Translations under genes and position numbers: made by a program
Part shown: one piece after another, positions 9,371 to 16,059 of the stretch
Numbering within the stretch: position 1 is the stretch's first letter
Layout of the letters: every line of letters begins with the position of its first letter
Source of the DNA: Galbitalea sp. SE-J8
Lineage (GTDB): Bacteria; Actinomycetota; Actinomycetes; Actinomycetales; Microbacteriaceae
Length of the DNA: 64,000 bases
Reading direction: 5' to 3'
Assembly (NCBI RefSeq): GCF_030345695.1
Contig: NZ_JAUASV010000001.1
Location: 186,001-250,000 of the forward strand
The notes under the pieces: generated by a model
The model's input: only the letters and a program-made list of their open reading frames with translations
What the model was told of the DNA's origin: nothing
Database searches by the model: none

Positions 9371-9376
9371 TAGGGT
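9371..9376 (+). promoter_or_regulatory. Possible -10 box (TAGGGT) of the helicase leader
   Basis: TAGGGT would place the transcript start just ahead of the first of six hairpins, giving a leader of about 200 nt. No convincing -35 box is visible. Confidence 0.3.
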
Positions 9377-9389
9377 GGGGTCATCGGCT

Positions 9390-9561
9390 GGACCATCCGG
9401 TCCGCCCGCGTCGTTGAACGCTTCCCTCGCCCCCGCTCCTGCGCACCACGCAGGCCCGCGGCCGGGCTGACACTCTTTCGAACGGCGATCGATTGCGGCG
9501 TCCGCCGCTCTCGCCATCCGGAGCCACGACGGCTCCCCGCGACCGGGCACCCCGTGTGCCC
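9390..9561 (+). promoter_or_regulatory. Structured leader: six tandem hairpins before the DEAD-box helicase
   Basis: Perfect stems with short loops follow one another: GGACC/GGTCC (9390-9403), CCTGCG/CGCAGG (9438-9454), GCCCG/CGGGC (9454-9467, sharing one G with the previous), GCGGC/GCCGC (9495-9508), GGAGCC/GGCTCC (9520-9536) and GGGCAC/GTGCCC (9545-9561). Loops are 4-5 nt. The gene start is 23 nt further on. A long structured leader on an RNA helicase gene suggests cold-induced or autoregulatory control; that role is inference. Confidence 0.5.
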
Positions 9562-9584
9562 GCGCACCCACCACCCGAGGACAC

Positions 9585-11207
9585 ATGTCTCAGACCTTCG
9601 CCGAACTCGGCGTTCCCGCTCCCCTCGTCACCGCCCTCGCCGGCATGGACCGCACGGAGCCCTTCCCCATCCAGGCCGACACGCTGCCCGACTCGCTCGC
9701 GGGTCGGGACGTGCTCGGCCGCGGCAAGACGGGCTCGGGCAAGACGCTCGCGTTCGCCATCCCGCTCGTCGCACGCCTGACGGACCACCACGCCGTGAAG
9801 GGCCGCCGCCCGCGCGCCCTCGTGCTCGCACCCACCCGCGAGCTCGCCACCCAGATCACCGCGACCATCGAGCCCCTCGCCTCCGCGCAGGGCCTCGCGG
9901 TCACGACGATCTTCGGCGGCGTGTCGCAGAACCGCCAGGTCGCCGCGCTGCAGTCCGGCGTCGACATCGTCGTGGCCTGCCCCGGGCGCCTCGAGGACCT
10001 CATGAAGCAGGGCTTCGCGAAGCTCGACCGGATCGAGGTGAGCGTGCTCGACGAGGCCGACCACATGGCCGACCTGGGCTTTCTGCCCGTCGTCACCCGC
10101 ATCCTGAACGCGACGCCGCAGACCGGGCAGCGCCTGCTGTTCAGCGCGACGCTCGACAACGGCGTGGACAAGCTCGTCAGCCGCTTCCTGCACGCCCCCG
10201 TCATGCACAGCGTCGACGAGGCCAACTCGCCCGTCGCCGCCATGACGCACTACCTGTTCGAGGTCGACGCCGCCGAGAAGGACGACCTGGTGCGCACGCT
10301 CGCCTCGGGCACGGGGCGCCGCATCCTGTTCATGCGCACCAAGCACCACGCCAAGAAGCTCGCCAAGAAGCTCACCGACTCGGGCATCCCGGCCGTCGAC
10401 CTGCACGGCAACCTCTCTCAGCCGGCACGCGACCGCAACCTCGCGGCGTTCGGCGCGGGCGACGTGCGCGTGCTCGTCGCCACGGATGTCGCGGCCCGCG
10501 GCGTGCACGTGGACGACATCGAGCTCGTCGTGCACGTCGACCCGCCGGCCGAGCACAAGGCCTACCTGCACCGCTCCGGCCGCACGGCCCGCGCGGGCAA
10601 GGAGGGCGAGGTCGTCACGATCATGCTGCCGTCGCAGCGCCGGGACACGCTCGACCTGCTGCGCAAGGCCGCCATCCGGGTGACGCCGCAGAGCGTGACG
10701 CCGTCGTCGGATGCGGTGGCCGCGCTCGTCGGCGAGGTCGCCGCGTACGTCGCCCCGGCGCCCCGCGCCGAGCAGTCCGCGTCGTCGGGCGGCGGTCGGT
10801 CCACCGGCGGTCGTTCGACCGGCGCCAACGCGCAGCGCAAGCGCGCCGCGCGCGACGGCGGCGAGCGCGGCATCGAGCGCGGCGGCCGGGGCCCCGCGGG
10901 CAGCGGCTCTTCGGCCGGCGGTTCCTCGGCGGCCGGATCTTCGGCCGGCGGCGGGCGTCGGCGGCGCGGACGCGGCGCCGCGAACGGTGCCAACGGTGCC
11001 TCGGCGGGCGGCGCGGCCTCCGCGTCGTCCGAGCAGCAGGCCCGCTCGGGACAGCGCGGCGAGTCCCGCTCGGCGGCGAACGGCGCGTCGGGCGCGGGCG
11101 GCCAGCGCGGCGGAAACCGCCGCGCCGGTGCCCCCGCGGGCACGCCCAAGCTCATGGTCGGCAGCGTCGTGCGCCCCAACCGCGCGGGTCGCAGCGGAGG
11201 TCGCTGA
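9585..11207 (+). CDS. DEAD-box ATP-dependent RNA helicase
   Basis: 540 residues. RecA1 has the Q motif (FPIQADTLP), Walker A GSGKT (about 50-54), PTRELA, DEAD at 156-159 and SAT. RecA2 has the ARGVHVDDIE and HRSGRTARAG motifs. The last ~145 residues are a Ser/Gly/Arg/Ala-rich low-complexity tail, as in actinobacterial RhlE/DeaD-like helicases that act on rRNA and mRNA structures in the cold. A purine-rich CGAGGACAC stretch precedes the ATG. The gene stands alone behind a long hairpin-rich leader. Confidence 0.93.
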   Translation: MSQTFAELGVPAPLVTALAGMDRTEPFPIQADTLPDSLAGRDVLGRGKTGSGKTLAFAIPLVARLTDHHAVKGRRPRALVLAPTRELATQITATIEPLASAQGLAVTTIFGGVSQNRQVAALQSGVDIVVACPGRLEDLMKQGFAKLDRIEVSVLDEADHMADLGFLPVVTRILNATPQTGQRLLFSATLDNGVDKLVSRFLHAPVMHSVDEANSPVAAMTHYLFEVDAAEKDDLVRTLASGTGRRILFMRTKHHAKKLAKKLTDSGIPAVDLHGNLSQPARDRNLAAFGAGDVRVLVATDVAARGVHVDDIELVVHVDPPAEHKAYLHRSGRTARAGKEGEVVTIMLPSQRRDTLDLLRKAAIRVTPQSVTPSSDAVAALVGEVAAYVAPAPRAEQSASSGGGRSTGGRSTGANAQRKRAARDGGERGIERGGRGPAGSGSSAGGSSAAGSSAGGGRRRRGRGAANGANGASAGGAASASSEQQARSGQRGESRSAANGASGAGGQRGGNRRAGAPAGTPKLMVGSVVRPNRAGRSGGR

Positions 11208-11236
11208 GCCGTCGTCATGACGTCGGGTGCTGGCGC

Positions 11237-11242
11237 TAGCAT
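11237..11242 (+). promoter_or_regulatory. -10 box of a leaderless start (TAGCAT)
   Basis: TAGCAT is 6 nt before GTG 11249; no ribosome-binding site is visible. Confidence 0.5.
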
Positions 11243-11248
11243 GGCGAC

Positions 11249-11749
11249 GTGTCACCCGACCGCCGCGCCGACCCCGCCCTGGTCATCCGTCGCGCGGAGG
11301 CATCGGATGCTCCGACGCTCGGCCTGATGCACGCCGAGGTGTTCCTCGAGCTGTACTTCGGCGTGCTGCCCGAGTCGACCCTCGCCCAGCTCTCGCCCGA
11401 GGCGATGGCGGCGCTCTGGCACCGCTTCGTGTCGCGCGGCGAGCGCTACGTGCAGTGGGTCGCCGAGCTCGGCGGCGACCCGGTCGGCTTCGTCGGCACC
11501 GGACCCGGGCGCGAGATCGGATACGAGGCGGGCACCGAGCTGTACTTCCTCGTGGTGGCTCCGGGCGTGCGTCGCCGGGGCATCGCGCGTGCGCTGCTCA
11601 GACAGGCCGACCCCGACTACCTCTGGGTGTGGGAGGAGAACCGCGCGGCCCGCACGTTCTACCGCAAGCAGAAGTTCTTCCCCGACAGCGTCGCGCGCGA
11701 CGGATCACTGTTCGGCGCGCCCCTGCGCGAGGTGCGGATGTCGCGGTGA
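11249..11749 (+). CDS. GNAT family N-acetyltransferase
   Basis: 166 residues with the GNAT order: LVIRRAEASDAPTL first strand, ELYFLVVAPGVRRRGIARALL (the R/Q-x-x-G-x-A acetyl-CoA loop) and WVWEENRAARTFYRKQKF, the usual N-x-x-A-x-x-F-Y ending. The acceptor is unknown. GTG start with a leaderless -10 box. Its stop overlaps the next GNAT start as GTGA, so the two are likely made together. Confidence 0.85.
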   Translation: MSPDRRADPALVIRRAEASDAPTLGLMHAEVFLELYFGVLPESTLAQLSPEAMAALWHRFVSRGERYVQWVAELGGDPVGFVGTGPGREIGYEAGTELYFLVVAPGVRRRGIARALLRQADPDYLWVWEENRAARTFYRKQKFFPDSVARDGSLFGAPLREVRMSR

Positions 11750-12135
11750 GCGCGCCTCCGCGCGCGTCCCGCACGAGCGACCACCGCATCCGTCTCGCGA
11801 CCGCCGGGCGCCGCGTGCACGTGCTCGACGTGCTCACGGACGCGGCGGGCCGGCAGGTACGCGGATTCGCGCTCGCCCAGCCGCCCACCGCATCCGACGC
11901 TCCGACGGGTCTCGAGCTGCAGCTGCTCTACCCGTTGGCGTCCGAGCACGGCTCTGGCAGCGGGCAGGCCCTGCTCGATGCGGCCATCGGCGATGCCCCC
12001 GCCCACCTGTGGATGGCCGAGGGCAACGCGCGCGCCGAACGGTGCTACGCCCGGAACGGCTTCGAGCGCGACGGGGCTCGGCGTTCCGAGCCGGCGTGGG
12101 AGGACCTCGTCGAGGTGTGCATGGTCAGGCGCTGA
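11746..12135 (+). CDS. GNAT-like acetyltransferase, short
   Basis: 129 residues. The C-terminal half shows a degenerate acetyl-CoA loop (GSGSGQALLDAAIG) and the classic NARAERCYARNGFERDG ending, but the N-terminal strands are short compared with most GNATs. It starts at GTG 11746 overlapping the previous stop. It ends converging with and overlapping the following minus-strand hydrolase by 11 nt. Confidence 0.7.
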   Translation: MSAPPRASRTSDHRIRLATAGRRVHVLDVLTDAAGRQVRGFALAQPPTASDAPTGLELQLLYPLASEHGSGSGQALLDAAIGDAPAHLWMAEGNARAERCYARNGFERDGARRSEPAWEDLVEVCMVRR

Positions 12136-12946
12136 CCGCCGCATGCGACGTCGCCCAGTCGAGAGCGAAGTCGGCGACCTCCTCCCAGCCGTCCTGGCTG
12201 ACGATGCGGTGCGTGCGGCCCGCGAACTCGCGGTAGTCGACGACCGACGGCCCGCCCGCGCGGCGATACTTCTTCACGAGCGCCTCGCCGATGGCCGGCG
12301 GCACGACGTGATCGATCCCGCCGGTGATGATGAGCAGCGGCGCGCGGTCCGTGCGGTCGTAGTCGACGTGCGTGACGCCGCCCTTCTCGTTGAACGCCGC
12401 CGCGACGCCCTCGAAGAACACCCGGTTGTACGACGGGATCGCCTGCTCGGCCCAGATGCGGTCGGATGCGGCGTGGCTCAGGTCGTTGCCGAACGTGAAG
12501 CGGAAGTGCCCGGTCGAGATCGGGGTCGTGCCGTTCCTGGTCCACGGCTTCGAGAGGATCGGGAAGCCGGTGCGCGCCGTCGACGGCGGCAGGGTCGTGA
12601 CGCCGGCGGTCTGCCCGGGCGTGACGCCGACGTAGGCGACGCCGAGTCCGCGGTCGGCGAGCATCTGCGTGATCACCCCGCCGAACGAGTGCCCCATGAT
12701 GATCGGCTTCTCGGGCAGCGCCCGGATGATGCCCTCGTAGTAGTCGGCGATCTCCGCGAGGCCGACGCCGGCGAGCGCCGACGGGTCGTGGCGCACCTCG
12801 GCGGGCGTGCGGTCGCCGATGCCGGGCCAGGCCGGCGCGATCACCTCGTGACCGGCCGCGCGGAAGCGCTCCGCCCAGGTGTCCCAGCTCTTCGGCGTCA
12901 TCCAGAGCCCGTGGATGAGGACGATGGGGGCCTTCTTCTCGTTCAT
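12125..12946 (-). CDS. Alpha/beta hydrolase (paralogue of the gene at 47833)
   Basis: 273 residues with an HGLW oxyanion segment at 12-15, the nucleophile elbow GHSFGG (Ser 87), a TGGIDHVVP acid region and a His near FAGRTHRI. The substrate is unknown. GGGAGGAAGAGCAATG gives a strong ribosome-binding site for ATG 12946. It is divergent from a TetR regulator, and the shared 123-bp region contains two copies of a 14-bp palindromic site and a TTGACA-N18-TACCGT promoter, so repression by that TetR is likely. Confidence 0.88.
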   Translation of the reverse strand: MNEKKAPIVLIHGLWMTPKSWDTWAERFRAAGHEVIAPAWPGIGDRTPAEVRHDPSALAGVGLAEIADYYEGIIRALPEKPIIMGHSFGGVITQMLADRGLGVAYVGVTPGQTAGVTTLPPSTARTGFPILSKPWTRNGTTPISTGHFRFTFGNDLSHAASDRIWAEQAIPSYNRVFFEGVAAAFNEKGGVTHVDYDRTDRAPLLIITGGIDHVVPPAIGEALVKKYRRAGGPSVVDYREFAGRTHRIVSQDGWEEVADFALDWATSHAAVSA

Positions 12947-12975
12947 TGCTCTTCCTCCCGCTGCGTCGGTCAAAG

Positions 12976-12989
12976 AGACCGATCGTTCT
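12976..12989. promoter_or_regulatory. TetR operator candidate 1
   Basis: AGACCGATCGTTCT, a one-mismatch palindrome around CGATCG. It lies in the hydrolase 5' untranslated region, 69 nt from the second copy. Confidence 0.6.
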
Positions 12990-13006
12990 TGTTGTCTGTG
13001 AACGCG

Positions 13007-13036
13007 ACGGTAGCGCTCGGACATTCCCGCTGTCAA
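13007..13036 (-). promoter_or_regulatory. Promoter of the alpha/beta hydrolase
   Basis: On the minus strand a perfect TTGACA (13031-13036) and TACCGT (13007-13012) are separated by 18 nt, placing the start of transcription near 13000, between the two operator copies. Confidence 0.6.
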
Positions 13037-13044
13037 GCAAAAAG

Positions 13045-13058
13045 AGAAAGATCGTTCT
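13045..13058. promoter_or_regulatory. TetR operator candidate 2
   Basis: AGAAAGATCGTTCT, the second copy of the site at 12976. Its last base is the first base of the -10 box (TACACT) of the tetR gene, so binding would block autoexpression. Confidence 0.6.
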
Positions 13059-13063
13059 ACACT
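13058..13063 (+). promoter_or_regulatory. -10 box of leaderless tetR (TACACT)
   Basis: TACACT lies 6 nt before ATG 13070 and directly abuts operator copy 2. Confidence 0.5.
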
Positions 13064-13069
13064 GCTGCC

Positions 13070-13669
13070 ATGAGCACCACGGATGCCGCCCCGAGCCGCA
13101 GACGCAAGACCGCCGACGGCGGATCGGAACCCCGCGCGCGCCTGCTGCGCACCGCATCCGACCTCTTCTACCGCGAGGGCATCCACGCGGTCGGCGTCGA
13201 CCGGATCGTCGCCGAGGCAGGGGTGACGCGCGCGACGTTCTACCGGCACTTCCCGAGCAAGGAGGACCTCGTCGACGCCTACCTCGCCGTCGAGGACGCC
13301 GACCTCAGGGCCGCGTTCGCCGCGGCCGGCGCCTCGACCGACGACCCCGACCGCCTCATCGAGCTCGTGATCGAAGGGCTCGCCGACGACGTCGAGCGCA
13401 ACCACACCCGCGGCTGCCCGTTCATCAACGCCGCCGCGGAGTACCCGGACGCGGCCTCATCCGTGCGCCAGAGCGTGACGCGACACCGCGAGTGGTTCCG
13501 GAGCACGCTCGAGCACGTGCTCGCGGACGCCGGAGTGACGGATGCGCCCGAGGCCGCCGCCGAGCTCGTGCTGCTGCGCGACGCGGCCCTCGTCGGCGGC
13601 TACCTCGACGGCTGGGCGCGCGTGCGGCCCGCGTTCATCGCGGCCGCGCGCCGCGCGGCACGGCGCTGA
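13070..13669 (+). CDS. TetR/AcrR family repressor
   Basis: 199 residues. The N-terminal helix-turn-helix (RLLRTASDLFYREGIHAVGV, then GVTRATFYRHFPSKEDLVDAY) is canonical. The C-terminal ligand domain includes TRGCPFINAAAEYPD, common in the subgroup that controls neighbouring oxidoreductase or hydrolase genes. It is divergent from the alpha/beta hydrolase, with operator-like sites placed to repress both directions. The start is set by the leaderless -10 box. Confidence 0.9.
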   Translation: MSTTDAAPSRRRKTADGGSEPRARLLRTASDLFYREGIHAVGVDRIVAEAGVTRATFYRHFPSKEDLVDAYLAVEDADLRAAFAAAGASTDDPDRLIELVIEGLADDVERNHTRGCPFINAAAEYPDAASSVRQSVTRHREWFRSTLEHVLADAGVTDAPEAAAELVLLRDAALVGGYLDGWARVRPAFIAAARRAARR

Positions 13670-13723
13670 GCTGCGGTGCGGCGCTGCGCTGCGGTGGGGC
13701 GCTGCGCTGCGGTGGGGCGCTGG
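13670..13723. repeat. Minisatellite, 3 x 18 bp
   Basis: Three consecutive copies of GCTGCGGTGGGGCGCTGC (first with one C, last ending GG), starting at the last base of the tetR stop codon. Confidence 0.85.
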
Positions 13724-13737
13724 CCGCGCGACCTCGA

Positions 13738-13772
13738 GCATCATGGTGCGCGTCTCTGTGATGCTATGATGC
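13738..13772. promoter_or_regulatory. Inverted repeat at the vapBC-type promoter
   Basis: GCATCAT (13738-13744) and ATGATGC (13766-13772) flank the promoter region of the toxin-antitoxin pair; the right arm overlaps the -10 box. Antitoxins of this type usually bind such repeats and repress their own operon. Confidence 0.5.
13765..13770 (+). promoter_or_regulatory. -10 box of a leaderless antitoxin start (TATGAT)
   Basis: TATGAT, near-consensus, exactly 6 nt before GTG 13777. Confidence 0.6.
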
Positions 13773-13776
13773 CCGC

Positions 13777-14037
13777 GTGCGATCGACCGTCACGCTCACC
13801 CCCGAGGCCGAGCACCTGCTCGCGGCGCGCATGCGTGAGCGCGGCATCGGCTTCAAGCAGGCCGTCAACGAAGCGATCATCGCCGGCTTGACGTCACACG
13901 AGCACCAGTCCGCGGAATCGTTCGAGACGCCGACCTTTCCCCTCGGGTCGCCGCGGGTGCCCGTCGAGCGCGCTCTCACGCTGTACGGCGACCTCGAGGA
14001 CGAAGAGCTGCTGCGCAAGCGATCGTTGGGCAAGTGA
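13777..14037 (+). CDS. VapB-like ribbon-helix-helix antitoxin
   Basis: 86 residues. The N-terminal RSTVTLTPEAEHLLAARM is a ribbon-helix-helix strand and helix; the C-terminal part (ESFETPTFPLGSPRV) is the extended toxin-binding segment seen in antitoxins of this class. GTG start with a TATGAT box 6 nt upstream. The stop overlaps the toxin start by 4 nt, the usual arrangement for coupled translation. It should neutralise the PIN toxin and repress the operon. Confidence 0.8.
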   Translation: MRSTVTLTPEAEHLLAARMRERGIGFKQAVNEAIIAGLTSHEHQSAESFETPTFPLGSPRVPVERALTLYGDLEDEELLRKRSLGK

Positions 14038-14462
14038 AGCTCGTCGACGCCAACGTCCTGCTCTACGCGATAGACGAGTCGGCCACGCACCACGGCGCGG
14101 CGCGCCAGTGGCTCGATCGTTCGATCACGAGCGGCGAGACCGTCGGAATGCCGTGGGTCAGCCTGCTCGCGTTCATCCGCATCGCGACCCATCCGAACAT
14201 CTACGAGCACCCGCTGCGCGTGGACCAGGCACTCGACGTCGCAGACGCCTGGCTCGCGCGCCCCAACGTCGTGACGCTCGATCCGGACGCGCGCCACCTC
14301 ATCCGAATGCGCCAGGCGCTCGCTGCGACCGGTCGAGGCGGCAACCTCGTCAACGACGCACACCTCGCGGCCCTCGCGCTGCAGTTCGACGCCGTGGTGG
14401 GCACGTTCGATTCGGACTTCGGCCGATTCCCCGGGGTGCGCTGGGAGCGGCCGGACAGCTGA
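14034..14462 (+). CDS. VapC-like PIN-domain toxin ribonuclease
   Basis: 142 residues. PIN-domain acidic residues are present: Asp 5 in KLVDANVLLYA, NLVNDAHLAALAL and GTFDSDFGRF. The TxxxxxHPxxY-type segment (RIATHPNIYEHPL) is common in the VapC subgroup of actinobacteria. These enzymes cleave tRNA or rRNA when unbound by antitoxin. GTG start overlaps the antitoxin stop. No sign of decay is visible. Confidence 0.88.
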   Translation: MKLVDANVLLYAIDESATHHGAARQWLDRSITSGETVGMPWVSLLAFIRIATHPNIYEHPLRVDQALDVADAWLARPNVVTLDPDARHLIRMRQALAATGRGGNLVNDAHLAALALQFDAVVGTFDSDFGRFPGVRWERPDS

Positions 14463-14493
14463 TCCGGCGCAGACGCGCCCAGGGCAGGCGCGC

Positions 14494-15075
14494 TCAGGGC
14501 AGGCGGCCCACGCTCGCGAGGGCCGCGCGCACGAGGGCGCCGCGGCCGCCCTCCATCTCACTCGCGACGTCGTCGCTCGCCGCCGCGGCGGGCGACATCC
14601 AGGTGAGCTCGAGGGCATCCTGCCGCGGGTCCGTCGTGCCGGTGACGGGCACGACGTAGGCGAGCGACACGGCGTGCTGGCGGTCGTCGTGGTACGCGCT
14701 CACCCCGGGGATCGGGAAGTACTCGGCGACCGTGAACGGCACCGGACTCGGCGGCAGCTGCGGGAACGCCATCGGCCCTAGGTCCTTCTCGAGGTGCCGG
14801 TACAGCGCGTCGCGGATCGTCTCGCCGTAGAGCACGCGACCCGACACGATCGTGCGGGTGATCTCGCCGACCTCGTTCGCGCGCAGCAGCATGCCGACCT
14901 CGGTGACCACGCCCGCCCCGTCGAGGCGCACGGGCACCGCCTCCACGTAGAGCAGCGGGAGCCGCATCCGCACCCGCTCGAGCTCCTCGGTGCTCAGCCA
15001 CGCGGGATTGCGGATGCCGTGCTCGCGCGGCTCCTCCGGCTCGGGTTCGAGCTCTCCGGCTCCGATGGCACTCAT
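14494..15075 (-). CDS. NUDIX-like (DUF4916-type) protein
   Basis: 193 residues with EVGMLLRANEVGEITRTIVSGRVLYGETIRDALYRHLEKDLGP, which aligns with a NUDIX box in position but lacks the REUXEE acidic core, so hydrolysis is doubtful. The C terminus has a short acidic/Ala segment. Related proteins are annotated as NUDIX hydrolase family or DUF4916 in actinobacteria. It is convergent with the VapC gene 32 nt away and divergent from the esterase. Confidence 0.65.
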   Translation of the reverse strand: MSAIGAGELEPEPEEPREHGIRNPAWLSTEELERVRMRLPLLYVEAVPVRLDGAGVVTEVGMLLRANEVGEITRTIVSGRVLYGETIRDALYRHLEKDLGPMAFPQLPPSPVPFTVAEYFPIPGVSAYHDDRQHAVSLAYVVPVTGTTDPRQDALELTWMSPAAAASDDVASEMEGGRGALVRAALASVGRLP

Positions 15076-15211
15076 GCGTCATTCCTACCCGGTCGCGCGT
15101 TTCGCACGGATGTCGCGGCGAGCGCGTGTCGGATGCCGGGGGCGGCTTCCGGGTCGGCGACCTCACGCGATCCCACCGCGCCACCGACGGCCGGGCGGGC
15201 AGGATGGGCGG

Positions 15212-15826
15212 ATGCGCATCGACGAATCGTCCGTGATCTGGAGCACGCCCGAGCGCGAGCGGGCCGGACGAGAGCTCATCGTGCTGCTGCACGGCTACGG
15301 CTCGCACGAGGGCGATCTGTTCGCACTCGCGCCCGTGCTGCCGCTCGACGCCGTCGTCGCGTCGCTGCGCGCGCCGCTCGCCGAGGGGCCGGGCTTCGCC
15401 TGGTGGTCGCTCGCGGACCAGGTGCCGGGCGAGCCGGCGGCGGACGAGGCGGACGCTGCGGCCGCATCCGTGCTCGCCTGGATCGACGCGCAGGGGCACG
15501 AGTCCGTGAGCGTCATCGGGTTCTCCCAGGGCGCGGCGGTCGCGCTCGAGCTGCTGCGACTCGCGCCGACGCGCCCGCGGCGCACCGTGGCGCTCAGCGG
15601 ATTCGTGGCATCCGCTTCGCACCCCGGCGACGCCGAGCTCGCGGCCGTGTGCCCCGCGGTGTTCTGGGGACGCGGCACCGACGACACGGTGATCCCGGCG
15701 GATGCCGTGGCGCGCACCGAGCGCTGGCTGCCCGCGCACGCGGAGGCCACCATCCGCGTCTACGAGCACCTGCCGCACGCGGTGTCGCGCGCGGAGCTGT
15801 CCGACGTGACGGCGTTCCTGCGCTGA
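15212..15826 (+). CDS. Phospholipase/carboxylesterase-type alpha/beta hydrolase
   Basis: 204 residues with LLHGYGSHEGD, nucleophile elbow GFSQGA (Ser 105), the acid in GTDDTVIP and the His in LPHAVS. This is the short carboxylesterase/acyl-protein thioesterase type. CAGGAT 6 nt before the ATG may be a leaderless -10 box. The 3' end, including the stop codon, is the first unit of a 34-bp tandem repeat that runs into the intergenic space. Confidence 0.85.
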   Translation: MRIDESSVIWSTPERERAGRELIVLLHGYGSHEGDLFALAPVLPLDAVVASLRAPLAEGPGFAWWSLADQVPGEPAADEADAAAASVLAWIDAQGHESVSVIGFSQGAAVALELLRLAPTRPRRTVALSGFVASASHPGDAELAAVCPAVFWGRGTDDTVIPADAVARTERWLPAHAEATIRVYEHLPHAVSRAELSDVTAFLR

Positions 15827-15900
15827 CGCGGTTCGCCCACTATCGGCGTTGCCGCGCTGACGGCGTTCGGGCACTATCGGCGTTCCTGCGCTGACGCGGT
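15822..15900. repeat. Tandem repeat, 34-bp unit, about 2.3 copies
   Basis: Units at 15822-15855 and 15856-15889 share GCTGACG...TTCG..CACTATCGGCGTT; a third partial unit starts at 15890. The first unit contains the esterase stop codon. Confidence 0.8.
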
Positions 15901-16001
15901 CCGGCCGCGCGTTCGCCGGGAGCGGTCCGGCCGCGCGTTCGCCGGGAGCGGCTCGGCCACGCGTTCGCCGGGAGCGGTCCGGCCGCGCGTTCGCCGGGAG
16001 C
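15898..16001. repeat. Minisatellite, 4 x 26 bp
   Basis: Four head-to-tail 26-bp units (15898, 15924, 15950, 15976), each containing CGCGTTCGCCGGGAGC, with two substitutions in unit 3 and a partial fifth copy before the lhr start. Confidence 0.9.
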
Positions 16002-16059
16002 GGTTCGGCGAATCGACGGTCACCCGGCGCACGTCGGCGGCGCCTGGGACGATAGCCGG

